Assembly (NCBI GenBank): GCA_036505015.1
Contig: DASXUC010000061.1
Span: 1 to 40,556, forward strand
Length of the DNA: 40,556 nt
Source: DASXUC01 sp036505015
GTDB taxonomy: Bacteria > Sysuimicrobiota > Sysuimicrobiia > Sysuimicrobiales > Kaftiobacteriaceae
Direction of reading: 5' to 3'
This document shows positions 1-8,355 of this stretch, one piece after another. Under the pieces are notes generated by a model, which saw nothing but the letters and a program-made list of their open reading frames with translations, had not been told where the DNA came from and ran no database searches. Every line of letters starts with the position of its first letter. Within the stretch, counting starts at the first letter, position 1. The position numbers and the translations under genes were made by a program.

Positions 1-189
1 GCACCGATGTCGCGGTCAGCGGAAGAGACCGCAGTGATCCGTTGCTACAGATTGGCAGGCGAGCGCGGCAGGGAACGTGAGGCCTGCAACGTCAATCCGA
101 GCCGCCCGACTCGACGCGAGGGGCCGGTCCCGAGCACAACCGCCGCCGACACGCATCCAGATTGACCCACTACCGATGCACGCCTCGCG
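1..189. other. No recognisable gene; upstream flank of rpsO
   Basis: All three forward frames are open from the window edge only for a short way (stops at about 35, 80 and 162). None of the resulting tails resembles ribF, truB or another gene that often precedes rpsO. One frame might be the last 25 or so codons of a gene cut by the edge, but its codon use is not clearly coding. A long minus-strand reading frame runs through here and antisense to rpsO; I regard it as a high-GC shadow. Confidence 0.4.
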
Positions 190-218
190 TTGTCGCGTCT
201 GCCGGATTGTGTTACGAT
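190..218 (+). promoter_or_regulatory. Predicted sigma-A/sigma-70 promoter of rpsO
   Basis: TTGTCG at 190-195 (4 of 6 consensus bases) is followed by exactly 17 bp and then TACGAT at 213-218 (4 of 6). Transcription would begin near 225 and give a leader of about 76 nt before the GTG start of rpsO. The same TACGAT hexamer with the same 17-bp spacing occurs at the recA promoter in this window, which supports it. Confidence 0.55.
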
Positions 219-224
219 GAACGA

Positions 225-300
225 TGAAGCGTTGGCTGGGAGGTGCGTGCCTCCGACGGCCTCTCGGCTTTCCGACAGTCTTCAATGGAGGTATTGGCTC
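225..300 (+). promoter_or_regulatory. rpsO leader with competing hairpin and anti-Shine-Dalgarno pairing
   Basis: GGAGG at 239-243 can pair with CCTCC at 250-254; a further T-G pair closes a GCGT loop. The same CCTCC can instead pair with the Shine-Dalgarno GGAGG at 287-291, extended by a wobble and an A-T pair. The two pairings are mutually exclusive, so the leader can expose or hide the ribosome binding site. Ribosomal protein S15 is known to repress its own mRNA by binding leader structures in several bacteria. That this leader does so is an inference. Confidence 0.45.
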
Positions 301-570
301 GTGGCTCTGCCCAAGACCGCCAAGACCCAGATCGTCGACAAGTTCAAGCGCCATCAGGGGGACACGGGCTCGCCGGACGTCCAGATCGCGTTGCTCACCG
401 AGCGCATCACTCAACTCAGCGAGCATCTGGCGACCCACAAGAAGGATGTCCATTCCCGGCGGGGGCTGCTGCACCTCGTCAGCCAGCGCCGGCGCCTGCT
501 GGCGTACATGATGCGCACGGACGTGAAGCGGTACCGGGAGCTGGTCGACAGTCTTGGCCTGCGTCGGTGA
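301..570 (+). CDS. rpsO: 30S ribosomal protein S15
   Basis: S15 is a primary binding protein of the central domain of 16S rRNA in the 30S subunit. The product is 89 residues, the usual length for the family. It has the conserved GDTGSPDVQIALLTERI block at about residues 21-37, then HLxxHKKDxHSRRGL and the basic LVSQRRRLLAYM region. The start is GTG at 301: it is preceded at 287-292 by GGAGGT with 8 nt spacing, and the protein then begins ALPKTAKTQ as expected. An in-frame opening back to 190 exists, but the extra residues are not family-like and lie in the leader. The gene is followed by a strong hairpin terminator and then pnp, the classic rpsO-pnp arrangement. Confidence 0.97.
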   Translation: MALPKTAKTQIVDKFKRHQGDTGSPDVQIALLTERITQLSEHLATHKKDVHSRRGLLHLVSQRRRLLAYMMRTDVKRYRELVDSLGLRR

Positions 571-624
571 CCGGGGGCGTCGCAGCGGGAGCTGCCAGGC
601 GCAGGACACAACAGGGAGCATTCG

Positions 625-650
625 GGAGCGGGGCATTCCCCGCTCCTTTT
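625..650 (+). terminator. Intrinsic terminator or processing hairpin between rpsO and pnp
   Basis: A perfect 9-bp stem, GGAGCGGGG (625-633) with CCCCGCTCC (638-646), encloses the loop CATT and is followed by TTTT at 647-650. This is a textbook factor-independent terminator. The next gene, pnp, starts 32 nt later, so it probably reduces rather than abolishes read-through. In Escherichia coli a terminator and an RNase III site sit at the same place between rpsO and pnp. Confidence 0.8.
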
Positions 651-681
651 CGCATGCACCGGAACAATTGAGGGGGATGGC

Positions 682-2901
682 ATGGTTCAATCTGGTCTTA
701 CTACCGTCCGCGTAGAAATCGGCGCCGACGCAATCTCGCTGGAGACCGGCGTGCTGGCCAAGCAGGCCGGCGGGTCGGTCGTGGTGCGGCAGGGCGACAC
801 CGTCGTTCTTGTCACCGCCACGATGTCACCGACGCCGCGCGAAGGGATCGACTTCTTCCCGCTGCTGTGTGACTTCGAAGAGAAGATGTACGCGGCCGGC
901 AAGATTCCCGGCGGGTTCTTCAAGCGGGAGGGCCGGCCGGGCGAACGCGCCATCCTGTCGGCCCGCCTGATGGATCGTCCGATTCGGCCGCTGTTTCCGA
1001 AGGGGTTCCGCAACGACGTGCAGGTCGTGGCCACCGTGCTGTCGGCCGATCAGAAGAACGATCCGTCGATCCTTGCGGTGAACGGTGCATCCGCCGCGCT
1101 GATGATCTCCGACATCCCTTTTGACGGACCCATCGGTGCCGTGCGCATCGGGCTGCTGGGCGGCGAGTTCGTGGTCAACCCGCCGATGTCCGCGCTGGAC
1201 GGCGAGAGCCAGCTGGATCTCATCGTCGCCGGCACCACCGGCGCGATCGTGATGGTTGAGGCCGGCGCCAGCGAGGTCCCCGAAGACCGGCTGGCGGATG
1301 CCCTGGCGCTCGCGCAGGGTGAGATCAAGCGAATCATCACCGCGCAGCAGGATTTGACCGCGCAGGTCGGGCGGCCGAAGGTCGACGTCCCGGCCATGGA
1401 GATCGACCCCGCGCTGGCCGCCGCCGTCCGCGATCAGGCGATGCCGCTGATTCGCAAGGCCCTGTCCCAGCCCGAGAAGCTCGCCCGCGAGGATGCCCTG
1501 CGGCAGATGGTGGACCAGGTGGCGCCCGCGCTGCTGGAGCGGTATCCGGAACGCGGCAAGGAGATCGACGAGATCGTGCAGGCCGCCACCAAGGAAGAGG
1601 TGCGCCGCATGATCCTCGGCGAGGGCCGGCGGCCCGACGGCCGCGGGGTCAAAGATCTCCGGCCGCTGTCGGCGTCGGTGGGCGTATTGCCGCGCACACA
1701 CGGGTCCGGACTCTTCCAGCGCGGCCAGACGCAGGTGCTGACGGTTGCGACGTTGGGGACCGGTCAGGATGAGCAAACCATCGATGACATCAGTCTGCGG
1801 ACCTCGAAGCGGTTCATGCACCATTACTCGTTCCCACCGTTCTCGGTCGGGGAGGTGCGGCCGCTGCGCGGCCCCGGGCGCCGCGAGATCGGTCACGGTC
1901 TGCTCGCGGAGCGGGCCCTGGCGCCGATGATCCCGGCCCCCGAGACGTTTCCCTATACGATCCGGCTGGTGTCGGAAGTGTTGGAGTCCAACGGCTCGAC
2001 GTCGATGGCGTCGGTCTGCGGCTCGACGCTGGCGCTGATGGACGCGGGCGTGCCGATTGCCGCACCGGTCGCCGGGATCTCGATCGGGCTGGTCACGGGG
2101 GACGGGGGACGGGCGGCGCTGCTCACCGACATCCAGGGTATGGAAGATGCGATGGGCGACATGGACTTCAAGGTCGCGGGCACGCGCAAGGGTATCACCG
2201 CCGTCCAGCTGGATATCAAACTGAAGGGTGTGGGCCTGGACGTCCTGCGCAGCGCGATCGCGCAGGCACGGGAGGCACGGCTGGCGATCCTCGAGGTGAT
2301 GGCCGCGGCGATCGCCGCGCCGCGGGGCACGCTGTCGCCGTACGCGCCGCGCATCCTGACGATCGAGATCAATCCGGACAAGATCCGCGAGGTGATCGGA
2401 CCCGGCGGCAAAGTGATCAACAAGATCACCGCCGAGACCGGCGTGAAGATCGACATCGAACAGGACGGCCGGGTGATGATCGCCTCCACCGACGAGGAGG
2501 CCGCGCGGAGAGCCGTGGCGATGATCGAGAGCATCGTCCGCGAGGCGAAGCCCGGCGAGACCTTCCTGGGACGGGTCACGCGTGTGACCAACTTCGGCGC
2601 ATTCGTGGAAATCATGCCCGGGAAGGAAGGACTGGTGCACATTTCCGAGTTGTCCGATGAACGGGTGAACCGCGTCGAAGACGTGGTGAAGGTCGGCGAC
2701 GAACTGACCGTGCGCGTCAAAGAGATCGACAACCTCGGCCGCATCAATCTGACCCGCCGTACCCCCGGGGCCCCGCCTCCGGAGGGAGTTCCCGCCGGTG
2801 CGGGGCAGCGGACGGGGGGCCGTCCCCGGGGCGACGATCGCAACCGCCGCCGGCGCGGCCCGGGGTCCGACCGCGATCGGCGGCCGCCCCAGTCCAGCTG
2901 A
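682..2901 (+). CDS. pnp: Polyribonucleotide nucleotidyltransferase (PNPase)
   Basis: PNPase degrades RNA from the 3' end by phosphorolysis and works as a trimer, often in RNA-decay complexes. The 739-residue product has the full domain set: a first RNase PH domain, the all-alpha linker, and a second RNase PH domain starting near RRPDGR and carrying GMEDAMGDMDFKVAGT, which contains the catalytic Asp and Lys positions. A KH domain follows (about 555-615, with the GxxG loop as IGPGGK), then an S1 domain (about 625-693). The C-terminal tail is unusually rich in Arg, Gly and Asp and probably adds RNA affinity. ATG at 682 follows AGGGGG at 671-676. The stop is followed within 3 nt by a tandem 7-nt array. 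Confidence 0.98.
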   Translation: MVQSGLTTVRVEIGADAISLETGVLAKQAGGSVVVRQGDTVVLVTATMSPTPREGIDFFPLLCDFEEKMYAAGKIPGGFFKREGRPGERAILSARLMDRPIRPLFPKGFRNDVQVVATVLSADQKNDPSILAVNGASAALMISDIPFDGPIGAVRIGLLGGEFVVNPPMSALDGESQLDLIVAGTTGAIVMVEAGASEVPEDRLADALALAQGEIKRIITAQQDLTAQVGRPKVDVPAMEIDPALAAAVRDQAMPLIRKALSQPEKLAREDALRQMVDQVAPALLERYPERGKEIDEIVQAATKEEVRRMILGEGRRPDGRGVKDLRPLSASVGVLPRTHGSGLFQRGQTQVLTVATLGTGQDEQTIDDISLRTSKRFMHHYSFPPFSVGEVRPLRGPGRREIGHGLLAERALAPMIPAPETFPYTIRLVSEVLESNGSTSMASVCGSTLALMDAGVPIAAPVAGISIGLVTGDGGRAALLTDIQGMEDAMGDMDFKVAGTRKGITAVQLDIKLKGVGLDVLRSAIAQAREARLAILEVMAAAIAAPRGTLSPYAPRILTIEINPDKIREVIGPGGKVINKITAETGVKIDIEQDGRVMIASTDEEAARRAVAMIESIVREAKPGETFLGRVTRVTNFGAFVEIMPGKEGLVHISELSDERVNRVEDVVKVGDELTVRVKEIDNLGRINLTRRTPGAPPPEGVPAGAGQRTGGRPRGDDRNRRRRGPGSDRDRRPPQSS

Positions 2902-2903
2902 TC

Positions 2904-2938
2904 GTTCATGGTTCGGCGTTCATCGTTCATGGTTCGTT
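2904..2938. repeat. Period-7 tandem array, five units (locus A)
   Basis: Five consecutive 7-nt units read GTTCATG, GTTCGGC, GTTCATC, GTTCATG and GTTCGTT. The array begins 2 nt after the pnp stop codon. Unlike the other arrays in this window it has no inverted partner before the next gene, which starts at 2950. Confidence 0.8.
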
Positions 2939-2949
2939 GTCGATGAGAT

Positions 2950-4245
2950 ATGGATGAACTGATTCAGCAGACCACGTTATCCAACGGCCTGCGCATCGTG
3001 ACCGAACACATGCCGTCGGTGCGCACGGCGGCGGTGGGCATCTATGTCGGGGCCGGCTCGCGCGTGGAGAGCGCATCCCAGCACGGCATTTCCCACTTCC
3101 TCGAGCATCTGTTCTTCAAAGGCACCGACACGCGCACGGCGCTGGAAATCGCCCAGGCCGCGGATGACATCGGCGGCCAGATGAACGCGTTTACCGACCG
3201 TGAACAAACCGTGTTCTACATCAAGGTCCTCTCCGCGCATCTGGACCGCGCGCTGGAAATCTACGCGGACATGCTGCTGCGTTCGACGCTGGCGGCGGAG
3301 TCGCTCGAGCGCGAGCGGCAGGTGATCATCGAGGAGATCAAGAGCTACGAGGATGCTCCCGATGAGCTGGTGCAGGATCTGTTCGCGCAGACGGTGTGGG
3401 ACGGCCATCCGCTCGGCCGGCCGGTGATCGGCACGCTGGCCACGGTGCCGCTGTTGTCGCGGGCTGATTTTGTCGAGTTCATCGGGGCATACTACCGGCC
3501 GGACAACGTGGTCATCGCGGTCGCCGGTGACGTGGTGCACGACGACGTGGTGGGCCGCCTGACCCGGCATTTTGGGAGCTGGTCCGGGACGTCCGCGCAG
3601 GCACCGGATGTCCGGCCCGTCGGCTCCCCGGGGGTGGCGACCCGGTTCAAAGAGACCGAGCAGGTGCACCTGTGCATCGGCACGGAAGGGCTCCCCCAGG
3701 CCAGCGACGACCAGTACGCGCTGGCCGTGCTGGACAACATCCTCGGCGGCGGGCTGAGCTCCCGTCTATTCCAGGAGATCCGCGAGCAGCGCGGGCTGGT
3801 CTACACGATTACCTCCTACGCCTCCTCCTACCGGGACGGAGGGCTGGTCGTGATCTACGCGGGGATGAGCCCGGATGCGGGACCCGAAGTGATCACGCTG
3901 ACCCTGCGCGAACTGGACCGGATCGTGCTGGATCCGGTCGCAGACGCGGAACTCCAGCGTGCCAAGGAATCGTTGAAAGCGAACCTGATGCTCTCGCTGG
4001 AAAGCACGAGCAGCCGGATGTCCAAGCTGGCCCGCGGGGAAATCTACTATCGGCGGCAGATCGGCCTCGACGAGATCGTGGGCCGCATCGACGCCGTGTC
4101 GGCCGCCGACGTGCGGGCGCTGGCGGAGCGATTCTTCCGTCCCGACCGCATGGCGATGGCGGCGGTTGGGCCGTTCCGTGCCGACGGCGAGCTGGCCGGC
4201 GGGATGCGCGCGGCGTTCGAACGTCACATCCGGGCGCGCGTCTGA
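2950..4245 (+). CDS. mlpA: M16 family zinc peptidase (processing-peptidase type)
   Basis: A 431-residue member of the pitrilysin/insulinase (M16B) family, related to mitochondrial processing peptidase beta. The inverted zinc motif HFLEH lies at residues 49-53, and the third zinc ligand is one of the two Glu in VIIEEI at about 128-129. The second half contains the Arg/Tyr-bearing GLSSRLFQEIREQRGLVY block typical of active M16B proteins. No signal peptide is seen, so it should be cytoplasmic. The substrate is unknown. The position just after pnp and before dap genes matches mlpA/ymxG of Firmicutes. The start is ATG at 2950; the Shine-Dalgarno is weak (GATGAGAT) because a tandem array fills the upstream gap. 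Confidence 0.9.
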   Translation: MDELIQQTTLSNGLRIVTEHMPSVRTAAVGIYVGAGSRVESASQHGISHFLEHLFFKGTDTRTALEIAQAADDIGGQMNAFTDREQTVFYIKVLSAHLDRALEIYADMLLRSTLAAESLERERQVIIEEIKSYEDAPDELVQDLFAQTVWDGHPLGRPVIGTLATVPLLSRADFVEFIGAYYRPDNVVIAVAGDVVHDDVVGRLTRHFGSWSGTSAQAPDVRPVGSPGVATRFKETEQVHLCIGTEGLPQASDDQYALAVLDNILGGGLSSRLFQEIREQRGLVYTITSYASSYRDGGLVVIYAGMSPDAGPEVITLTLRELDRIVLDPVADAELQRAKESLKANLMLSLESTSSRMSKLARGEIYYRRQIGLDEIVGRIDAVSAADVRALAERFFRPDRMAMAAVGPFRADGELAGGMRAAFERHIRARV

Positions 4246-5049
4246 ATGGCGGACCGGCTGCGCGTGGCGGTGGCGGGAGCGGCAGGGCGGATGGGACGCG
4301 CCAGCATCAGGGCGATCGCCGCCCAGAGCGACATGGCCGTCGTCGCCGCGCTGGGCCGGGCCTCGTCCATCGGCACGGACGCCGGAGCGGTTGCCGGCAT
4401 CCCGCCGATGGGGATCCCGATCCTGGACACGCTGGAGGCCGCACTGGCCGGCGCGGATGTCCTGGTGGACTTCTCGCCGGGAGCCGCGGCGGCGGACCAC
4501 GCGCGCGCGGCCGTGCCGGTCGGGGTGTCGCCGGTGATCGGCGGAACAGGCATGACTGCCACCGATCTGACCGATCTCGCGGGTCTGTGCGAGGCGCGCG
4601 GCGTGGGGGCCGTGGTGGCCCCGAACTTCGCGATCGGTGCGGTGTTGATGATGGAGTTCGCCCGCCAGGCGGCGCCGCATTTCCCGCACGTCGAGATCAT
4701 CGAACTCCACCATGACCGCAAGCGCGATGCGCCGTCCGGAACGGCCGTGAAAACCGCCGTCCTGGTAGCCGCCGCCCGGGGTGAAGCGCCGCCGGCAAAG
4801 GTACAGGAAGAAGAACTGGTGGCCGGGGCGCGGGGCGGGCGCGCGGCGGGGATTCCGGTGCACAGCATTCGCCTGCCGGGACTGGTGGCCCACCAGGAAG
4901 TCATCTTCGGCGGGAGCGGGCAGACGCTCACCATCCGGCACGATTCGATCAGCGAAGAGTCGTTCATGCCCGGACTGCTGTTGGCCGTGCGCCGGGTGAG
5001 AGCCTTGCCGGGACTGGTCTACGGACTGGAGAAACTCCTGTTCACATGA
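4246..5049 (+). CDS. dapB: 4-hydroxy-tetrahydrodipicolinate reductase
   Basis: DapB reduces the dapA product with NAD(P)H to tetrahydrodipicolinate in the diaminopimelate/lysine pathway. The 267-residue product has the nucleotide-binding loop GAAGRMGR near the N terminus. The family signature ELHHDRKRDAPSGTA at about residues 153-167 holds the catalytic His and the substrate-binding Lys and SGT. The start codon directly abuts the stop of the M16 peptidase gene, and the end overlaps the next gene by ATGA, so translation is probably coupled along dapB-asd. Length and motifs are normal. Confidence 0.96.
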   Translation: MADRLRVAVAGAAGRMGRASIRAIAAQSDMAVVAALGRASSIGTDAGAVAGIPPMGIPILDTLEAALAGADVLVDFSPGAAAADHARAAVPVGVSPVIGGTGMTATDLTDLAGLCEARGVGAVVAPNFAIGAVLMMEFARQAAPHFPHVEIIELHHDRKRDAPSGTAVKTAVLVAAARGEAPPAKVQEEELVAGARGGRAAGIPVHSIRLPGLVAHQEVIFGGSGQTLTIRHDSISEESFMPGLLLAVRRVRALPGLVYGLEKLLFT

Positions 5050-6071
5050 GCGGCTATCGCGTGGGGATCGTCGGCGCCACGGGCGCGGTGGGGCGCGAAA
5101 TGCTGGGCGTCCTCGCGCAGCGGCGCTTCCCCGTCTCCGCGCTTACGTTGATCGCCTCGGGCCGGTCGGCGGGATCGCGCATCGACGGCCATGAGGTCGT
5201 GGCCATCTCACCCGGCGTCTTTGCCGACCTGGACGTCGCGATGTTCGACACGCCCGACGAGGTGGCTATGCAGTGGGTGCCCGTGGCAGCTGACGCCGGC
5301 GTCACCTGCGTGGACAACTCAGGGGCGTTTCGCATGGCACCCGACGTCCCCCTGGTCATCCCGGAGGTGAACGGCGATGCGCTGCGGTCGATCCGCCGCG
5401 GGATCGTCGCCAACCCCAACTGCACGACCGTGACGATCGCCGTGCCGCTGGCACCGCTGCACCGCGCGGCGCGGCTGCGGCGCGTGATCGCCTGCTCCTA
5501 CCAATCCGTATCCGGCGCGGGCCAACGTGGTGTGGCGCAGCTCTGGGCGGAAATCGATGCGGCCTCCGCGACGCACCGGCCGCCTGAGGAGCCGGCGGGA
5601 GAGGCGTTTGCTCATCCGATCGCCTTCAACATCATTCCCGCGATCGGCGCGCTCCGCGGCGCCCATCCCAGCGAGGAAGTGAAGGTGGCCGCCGAATTGC
5701 GCAAGATGCTGGCCGCCCCGGAGCTGCCCGTCGGGGTGACCTGCGTCCGTGTCCCGACGCTGACCGCCCATGGCGTGGCGGTCCACGTCGAGTTCGAGCG
5801 GCCGATGGATGCCGCCGAGGCGCGCGCCATCCTCTCGGAGGCCGCGGGCATCGAAGTCGTCGACGCCCCTGACGCGCACCGGTATCCCACGGCGCGTCTG
5901 GCGATGGGGCAGGATCCCTGTTACGTCGGCCGGATCCGCACCGACGAAGCGGGCGGCCTGGCGTTCTTCGCCGTCACCGACAACCTGCGCAAAGGGGCGG
6001 CGCTCAACGCCGTGCAGATCGTCGAGACGATGATCAGCATGGGTCTCCTCCAACCCAAGGTCAGCGCCTAA
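5046..6071 (+). CDS. asd: Aspartate-semialdehyde dehydrogenase
   Basis: Asd reduces aspartyl phosphate to aspartate semialdehyde, the branch point to lysine/diaminopimelate and threonine/methionine. The 341-residue product begins with a Rossmann motif (GIVGATGAVG). The catalytic Cys is at residue 126 in NPNCTT, followed by the SVSGAGQRG segment. An active-site His is expected in the later VRVPTLTAHGVAVHVEF block, which is intact. It overlaps dapB by 4 nt. After the stop comes a tandem 9-nt array before the aspartokinase gene, so cotranscription with dapG is likely but the hairpin-forming array lies between them. Confidence 0.95.
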   Translation: MSGYRVGIVGATGAVGREMLGVLAQRRFPVSALTLIASGRSAGSRIDGHEVVAISPGVFADLDVAMFDTPDEVAMQWVPVAADAGVTCVDNSGAFRMAPDVPLVIPEVNGDALRSIRRGIVANPNCTTVTIAVPLAPLHRAARLRRVIACSYQSVSGAGQRGVAQLWAEIDAASATHRPPEEPAGEAFAHPIAFNIIPAIGALRGAHPSEEVKVAAELRKMLAAPELPVGVTCVRVPTLTAHGVAVHVEFERPMDAAEARAILSEAAGIEVVDAPDAHRYPTARLAMGQDPCYVGRIRTDEAGGLAFFAVTDNLRKGAALNAVQIVETMISMGLLQPKVSA

Positions 6072-6073
6072 AC

Positions 6074-6189
6074 GCGTCCCCTGCGTCTATCGCGTCTGCC
6101 GCGTCAATTGCGTCTCAACCAGGTCATTCATTCTTGAGGCCCAGGACGCAAGAGACGCAATAGGACGCAACAAGATGCAAAGAGACGCC
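6074..6189. repeat. Inverted pair of period-9 tandem arrays (locus B)
   Basis: The left arm has five exact 9-nt units, 6074-6082, 6083-6091, 6092-6100, 6101-6109 and 6110-6118, each beginning GCGTC with variable last four bases. After about 26 nt the right arm (6145-6189) has units of 9-10 nt beginning GACGC or GATGC, the reverse complement of the left core. The left arm starts 2 nt after the asd stop. The right arm ends 6 nt before the preferred dapG start and contains an alternative start codon for it. Confidence 0.8.
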
Positions 6190-6195
6190 AAGAAG

Positions 6196-7446
6196 ATGCG
6201 ACTGGTCGTCCAGAAATACGGTGGGGTGCTGTTGGGCAGCGACGACGGACGCCGGCAGGTCGCCCAGCGGATCGCGGCGACCGCATCCGAGGGCGCGCGG
6301 GTGGTCGCCGTCGCCTCGGCGATCGGCCGGGAAGGCGATCCGTATGCCACCGACACGCTGATGACCCTCCTCGCCGACGCCGACTCCTCCGGCGACGTCG
6401 ACCCCCGCACCCTGGACCTGCTGCTGTCCACCGGGGAGGTCATCTCCACCACCTTGATGGCCCACCTGCTGGTGCGGATCGGGTGTCCGGCGGTCGCGTT
6501 GACGGGGGGACAAGCGGGCATCCTCACCACGGACGAATTCAACGACGCCAGGATCCTCAGCATCAATCCCACCTTGCTCCGTCACTACCTGGACCGCGGA
6601 TTTGTGGTCGTCGTGGCCGGGTTCCAGGGCATCACGCGCGACGGGGAAATCACGACGCTGGGCCGGGGGGGCAGCGACACCACCGCGGTCGCCATCGGCG
6701 CGGCGCTGGGCGCCGACCTGGTGGAAATTTTCAAGGACGTCGAGGGAATCATGACCGCGGACCCGAAGTTGGTAAGCGGAGCGCGTCCGATTCGAGCCAT
6801 CACGTACGATGAGGTGTCCCAGATGGCTGCGCTCGGTGCGCGGGTCCTCCATCCGCGTGCCGCGGACATCGGCCGGGAGCACGGCGTGCGGCTGGTGGTG
6901 AAGCAGGTGGGGAGTATCAATGGGGGCACGATCATCGTGAAGGGTCCGGAGCTCGGAGTGCCGATCATCGACGGCCGGCCGGTGATTGCCCTGGCGCACC
7001 TGCCCGACGTCGTCCAGTTGAAGGTTCGCCGGACAGCGGGCGAGGACCAGGGACGTCCGCTGCTGGCCCTGCGCTCGCTGGCCGAACACGGTATCAGCAT
7101 CGACCTCATCAGCCTGCTGCCTGAAATGCTGGCGTTCACCGTGCAGGAGGACGTGGTGGAGCGCGCGACCGGCCTTCTGTCGACGTTCGGGTTCGATGTC
7201 GATGTCAGCGAGCCGTGCGCGAAAGTGTCGATCATCGGCGCGGGAATGCGCGGCCGTCCCGGGGTGATGGCGCGGGTGGTGAATGCGCTGCACCGGGCCG
7301 GGGTGGAAATCCTGCAGACCGCCGACTCGCACACCACGATCTCGTGTCTGGTCGCCCGCGGGCAGATGAAAGACGCCCTGGTCGCCCTGCATGACGAATT
7401 CGGGTTAGCCGAAGAAGTGGCGTCGGAACGCGAGAGCGAGGGCTAA
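6196..7446 (+). CDS. dapG: Aspartate kinase (DapG-type)
   Basis: Aspartokinase phosphorylates aspartate as the first step of the aspartate family pathway. The product is 416 residues from ATG 6196, with an amino-acid kinase domain (GRGGSDTTAVAIGAALGADL; DVEGIMTADPK) followed by two ACT domains for feedback control, ending with the DapG-like ADSHTTIS segment. This start makes the protein begin MRLVVQKYGG, like known DapG proteins. Another ATG at 6175, with AGGA 9 nt upstream, lies inside the repeat array and would add seven residues. Oddity: the usual N-terminal KFGGTS nucleotide-binding motif reads KYGGVLL, losing the Thr-Ser. The rest of the active site looks intact. Confidence 0.93.
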   Translation: MRLVVQKYGGVLLGSDDGRRQVAQRIAATASEGARVVAVASAIGREGDPYATDTLMTLLADADSSGDVDPRTLDLLLSTGEVISTTLMAHLLVRIGCPAVALTGGQAGILTTDEFNDARILSINPTLLRHYLDRGFVVVVAGFQGITRDGEITTLGRGGSDTTAVAIGAALGADLVEIFKDVEGIMTADPKLVSGARPIRAITYDEVSQMAALGARVLHPRAADIGREHGVRLVVKQVGSINGGTIIVKGPELGVPIIDGRPVIALAHLPDVVQLKVRRTAGEDQGRPLLALRSLAEHGISIDLISLLPEMLAFTVQEDVVERATGLLSTFGFDVDVSEPCAKVSIIGAGMRGRPGVMARVVNALHRAGVEILQTADSHTTISCLVARGQMKDALVALHDEFGLAEEVASERESEG

Positions 7447-7467
7447 ACGCGCTAAGGGGGTGACGGG

Positions 7468-8355
7468 GTGGCAATCTTTGGACGCGTACTAACCGCCATG
7501 GTCACGCCGTTCGACGAGAGCGGCGCGGTGGACACGGAACAGGCGAAGCGCCTGGCCAGGCGGTTGGTCGACAACGGCTCGGAGGGGATCGTGGTGGCGG
7601 GGACCACCGGCGAATCACCTACGCTCAGCGACGACGAGAAGGTCGGGCTCTTCGCGGCGGTCAAGGAAGCCGTGGGCGGCCGGGCGATGGTGGTGGCCGG
7701 CACGGGGACCTACGACACGCGCCACTCCGTGCATCTGACCAAGCAGGCCCAGCAGATCGGGGCCGACGGGATTCTGCTGGTGAACCCGTACTACAACCGG
7801 CCCTCGCAGGACGGGCTCTATGCCCACTTCCGCACGATCGCCGAATCGACGTCGCTGCCGTGCATGCTCTACAACATACCGGGGCGCACCGGTGTGAACG
7901 CGCTGCCGGAGACGATTGCCCGTCTGGCCGACGTGCCGAACATCGTCGCGGTGAAAGAGGCCAGCGGGAGTCTGGACCAGGTATCGGAGATCAGGCGCCG
8001 GACCAGTCCGGATTTTCTCATCTATAGCGGCGACGACAGCCTGACGCTGCCCATCCTTTCGGTGGGCGGAACCGGCATCGTCAGCGTGGCCGCGCATCTG
8101 GTCGGACGGGAGATCGCCGACATGGTCCGCGCCTACGAGCGGGGCGACGTGCGGAAGGCCCTGGACATCCATCTGCGGCTCTTCCCGTTGTTCAAGGTGC
8201 TGTTCATCACCTCCAACCCCGTCCCACTGAAGGCCGCGCTCAATCTCAGCGGCTTCACCGTGGGCAAGCCGCGTCTGCCGCTGGTCGAGGCGACCGCGAA
8301 GGAGAAGGAACAGATCGCGTCGGTGCTCAAGGAACTGGCGCTCGCCCCTGTCTAA
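7468..8355 (+). CDS. dapA: 4-hydroxy-tetrahydrodipicolinate synthase
   Basis: DapA condenses pyruvate with aspartate semialdehyde, the committed step to diaminopimelate and lysine. The 295-residue TIM barrel has GTTGESPTLS near residue 45, the catalytic Tyr135 in LYNIPGRTG, and the Schiff-base Lys163 in AVKEASG. The start is GTG at 7468 behind a near-perfect Shine-Dalgarno, AAGGGGGTGA at 7454-7463. It lies 21 nt after dapG, completing the dapB-asd-dapG-dapA block. No dapD, dapL or lysA is in the window. The 3' end probably overlaps the next gene. Confidence 0.97.
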   Translation: MAIFGRVLTAMVTPFDESGAVDTEQAKRLARRLVDNGSEGIVVAGTTGESPTLSDDEKVGLFAAVKEAVGGRAMVVAGTGTYDTRHSVHLTKQAQQIGADGILLVNPYYNRPSQDGLYAHFRTIAESTSLPCMLYNIPGRTGVNALPETIARLADVPNIVAVKEASGSLDQVSEIRRRTSPDFLIYSGDDSLTLPILSVGGTGIVSVAAHLVGREIADMVRAYERGDVRKALDIHLRLFPLFKVLFITSNPVPLKAALNLSGFTVGKPRLPLVEATAKEKEQIASVLKELALAPV

